Source: Acanthornis magna
Lineage: Eukaryota > Chordata > Aves > Passeriformes > Acanthizidae
Direction of reading: 5' to 3'
Assembly (NCBI GenBank): GCA_036785705.1
Contig: JAWUZG010000135.1
Coordinates: 1,612,001 to 1,676,000 of the forward strand
Length of the DNA: 64,000 nucleotides
In this document: piece by piece, positions 63,523-64,000 of the stretch
How positions within the stretch are numbered: the first letter of the stretch is position 1
How the letters are laid out: each line of letters begins with the position of its first letter
Made by a program: the position numbers and the translations under genes
Notes under the pieces: model-generated
Told to the model about the DNA's origin: nothing
What the model saw: the letters and a program-made list of their open reading frames with translations, nothing else
Databases searched by the model: none

Positions 63523-64000
63523 CTGGGAAACAAGAGAGGAATACTGTTACACTTGCCTGCAAACTCCGGAAACTGCAATGGCAGAGAATTTTAATTTCAA
63601 ACCAGAGAAAAACAGAAGAGGTGGAAACCAGCAGCTTGTAAATAGATGAATCAAAAATCACCTGAAGAGGAATCAAAAGACACCTGAAGAGTTAAACTGG
63701 AATTTGGGTTCTATTTTCAGTCTCCAGTATGTGGCATTTGCCTAAAATAATTAATTAAAACTTATTCAAGTGGCATAGCACTATTACATGAAAAGTTATG
63801 GGTTTGCATTTTCATTAAACTTTGTTAACTTTAACCCAATTTGCCATGAAACTACCTCATTTAGCTTCAGTTTCTTATTGCTCGTACCGTGACTTTAACA
63901 TTTATTCCACAACGACCAGCTTTTCCAAAACTGCAGATATATTCACTCTCCCTCTTGACTGTGGTGTCCCATCTCAAGATGCACCAGGACAGAAATGATC
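63523..64000. other. intron or 5' region upstream of FBXO15 F-box exon
   Basis: No exon with a matching phase-2 donor is recognised here. A short segment near 63,890-63,950 (minus) has an acceptor-like CTGCAG and a donor-like GTACGA, but its phase does not fit the F-box exon. The gene's first coding exon and promoter are most likely past base 64,000. Confidence 0.6.

Noticed and set aside
63890..63950. Possible upstream FBXO15 exon (minus)
   Set aside because: The acceptor and donor words are present but the donor phase does not match the phase needed by the F-box exon.
1..64000. CRISPR arrays, operons, tRNA or rRNA genes
   Set aside because: None seen; the direct repeats are short microsatellites, and the gene structure is spliced eukaryotic.

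Overview
This window is vertebrate nuclear DNA and almost certainly from a bird. It contains many CR1 LINE fragments, including copies that end in the avian CR1 tail (TCTATGATTCTA type), two long terminal repeats of common avian ERVL-like families, and a short LTR whose core resembles that of avian alpharetroviruses. The sequence is AT-rich with little CpG, and there are no operons or bacterial signals. The species cannot be determined from the sequence.

Layout: roughly 1-53,300 is gene-poor. I found no convincing coding exon there, only CR1 pieces (3,890-3,965; 4,311-4,405; 19,463-20,130; 20,388-20,450; 50,915-51,245), an ERVL-like LTR (39,200-39,733), a TTCC microsatellite (17,385-17,473), a long pyrimidine tract (52,305-52,468), several small tandem repeats, and unique AT-rich DNA. 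Some of the unique DNA (notably 18,530-19,330) reads like conserved non-coding sequence. The scattered open reading frames in this part are chance or repeat-derived.

The right-hand 10 kb carries most of a multi-exon gene on the minus strand that I identify as FBXO15 (F-box only protein 15). Six exons (63,522-63,418; 60,874-60,632; 60,387-60,178; 58,031-57,902; 55,649-55,567; 54,598-54,453) have AG acceptors and GT donors, and their reading phases join without a break. Together they encode about 300 residues in the order expected for the family. A seventh, diverged exon is possible at 53,560-53,358. The extreme N-terminus probably lies beyond the right edge, and I could not find the final C-terminal exon(s). 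A possible in-frame cassette exon (57,058-56,984) lies in the intron between exons 58,031-57,902 and 55,649-55,567.

The most notable feature is a solo LTR at 59,735-59,998 inside an FBXO15 intron, in the same orientation as the gene. It has an exact 6-bp target-site duplication, a TATA box, and a polyadenylation signal followed by an alpharetrovirus-like R region. It could act as an alternative promoter or a premature polyadenylation site for FBXO15. A second, truncated LTR of another family lies antisense near the 3' part of the gene (53,630-53,990). The gene desert to the left agrees with the mammalian arrangement, in which FBXO15 borders a large gene-poor interval toward NETO1; this placement is from general knowledge, not from the sequence.
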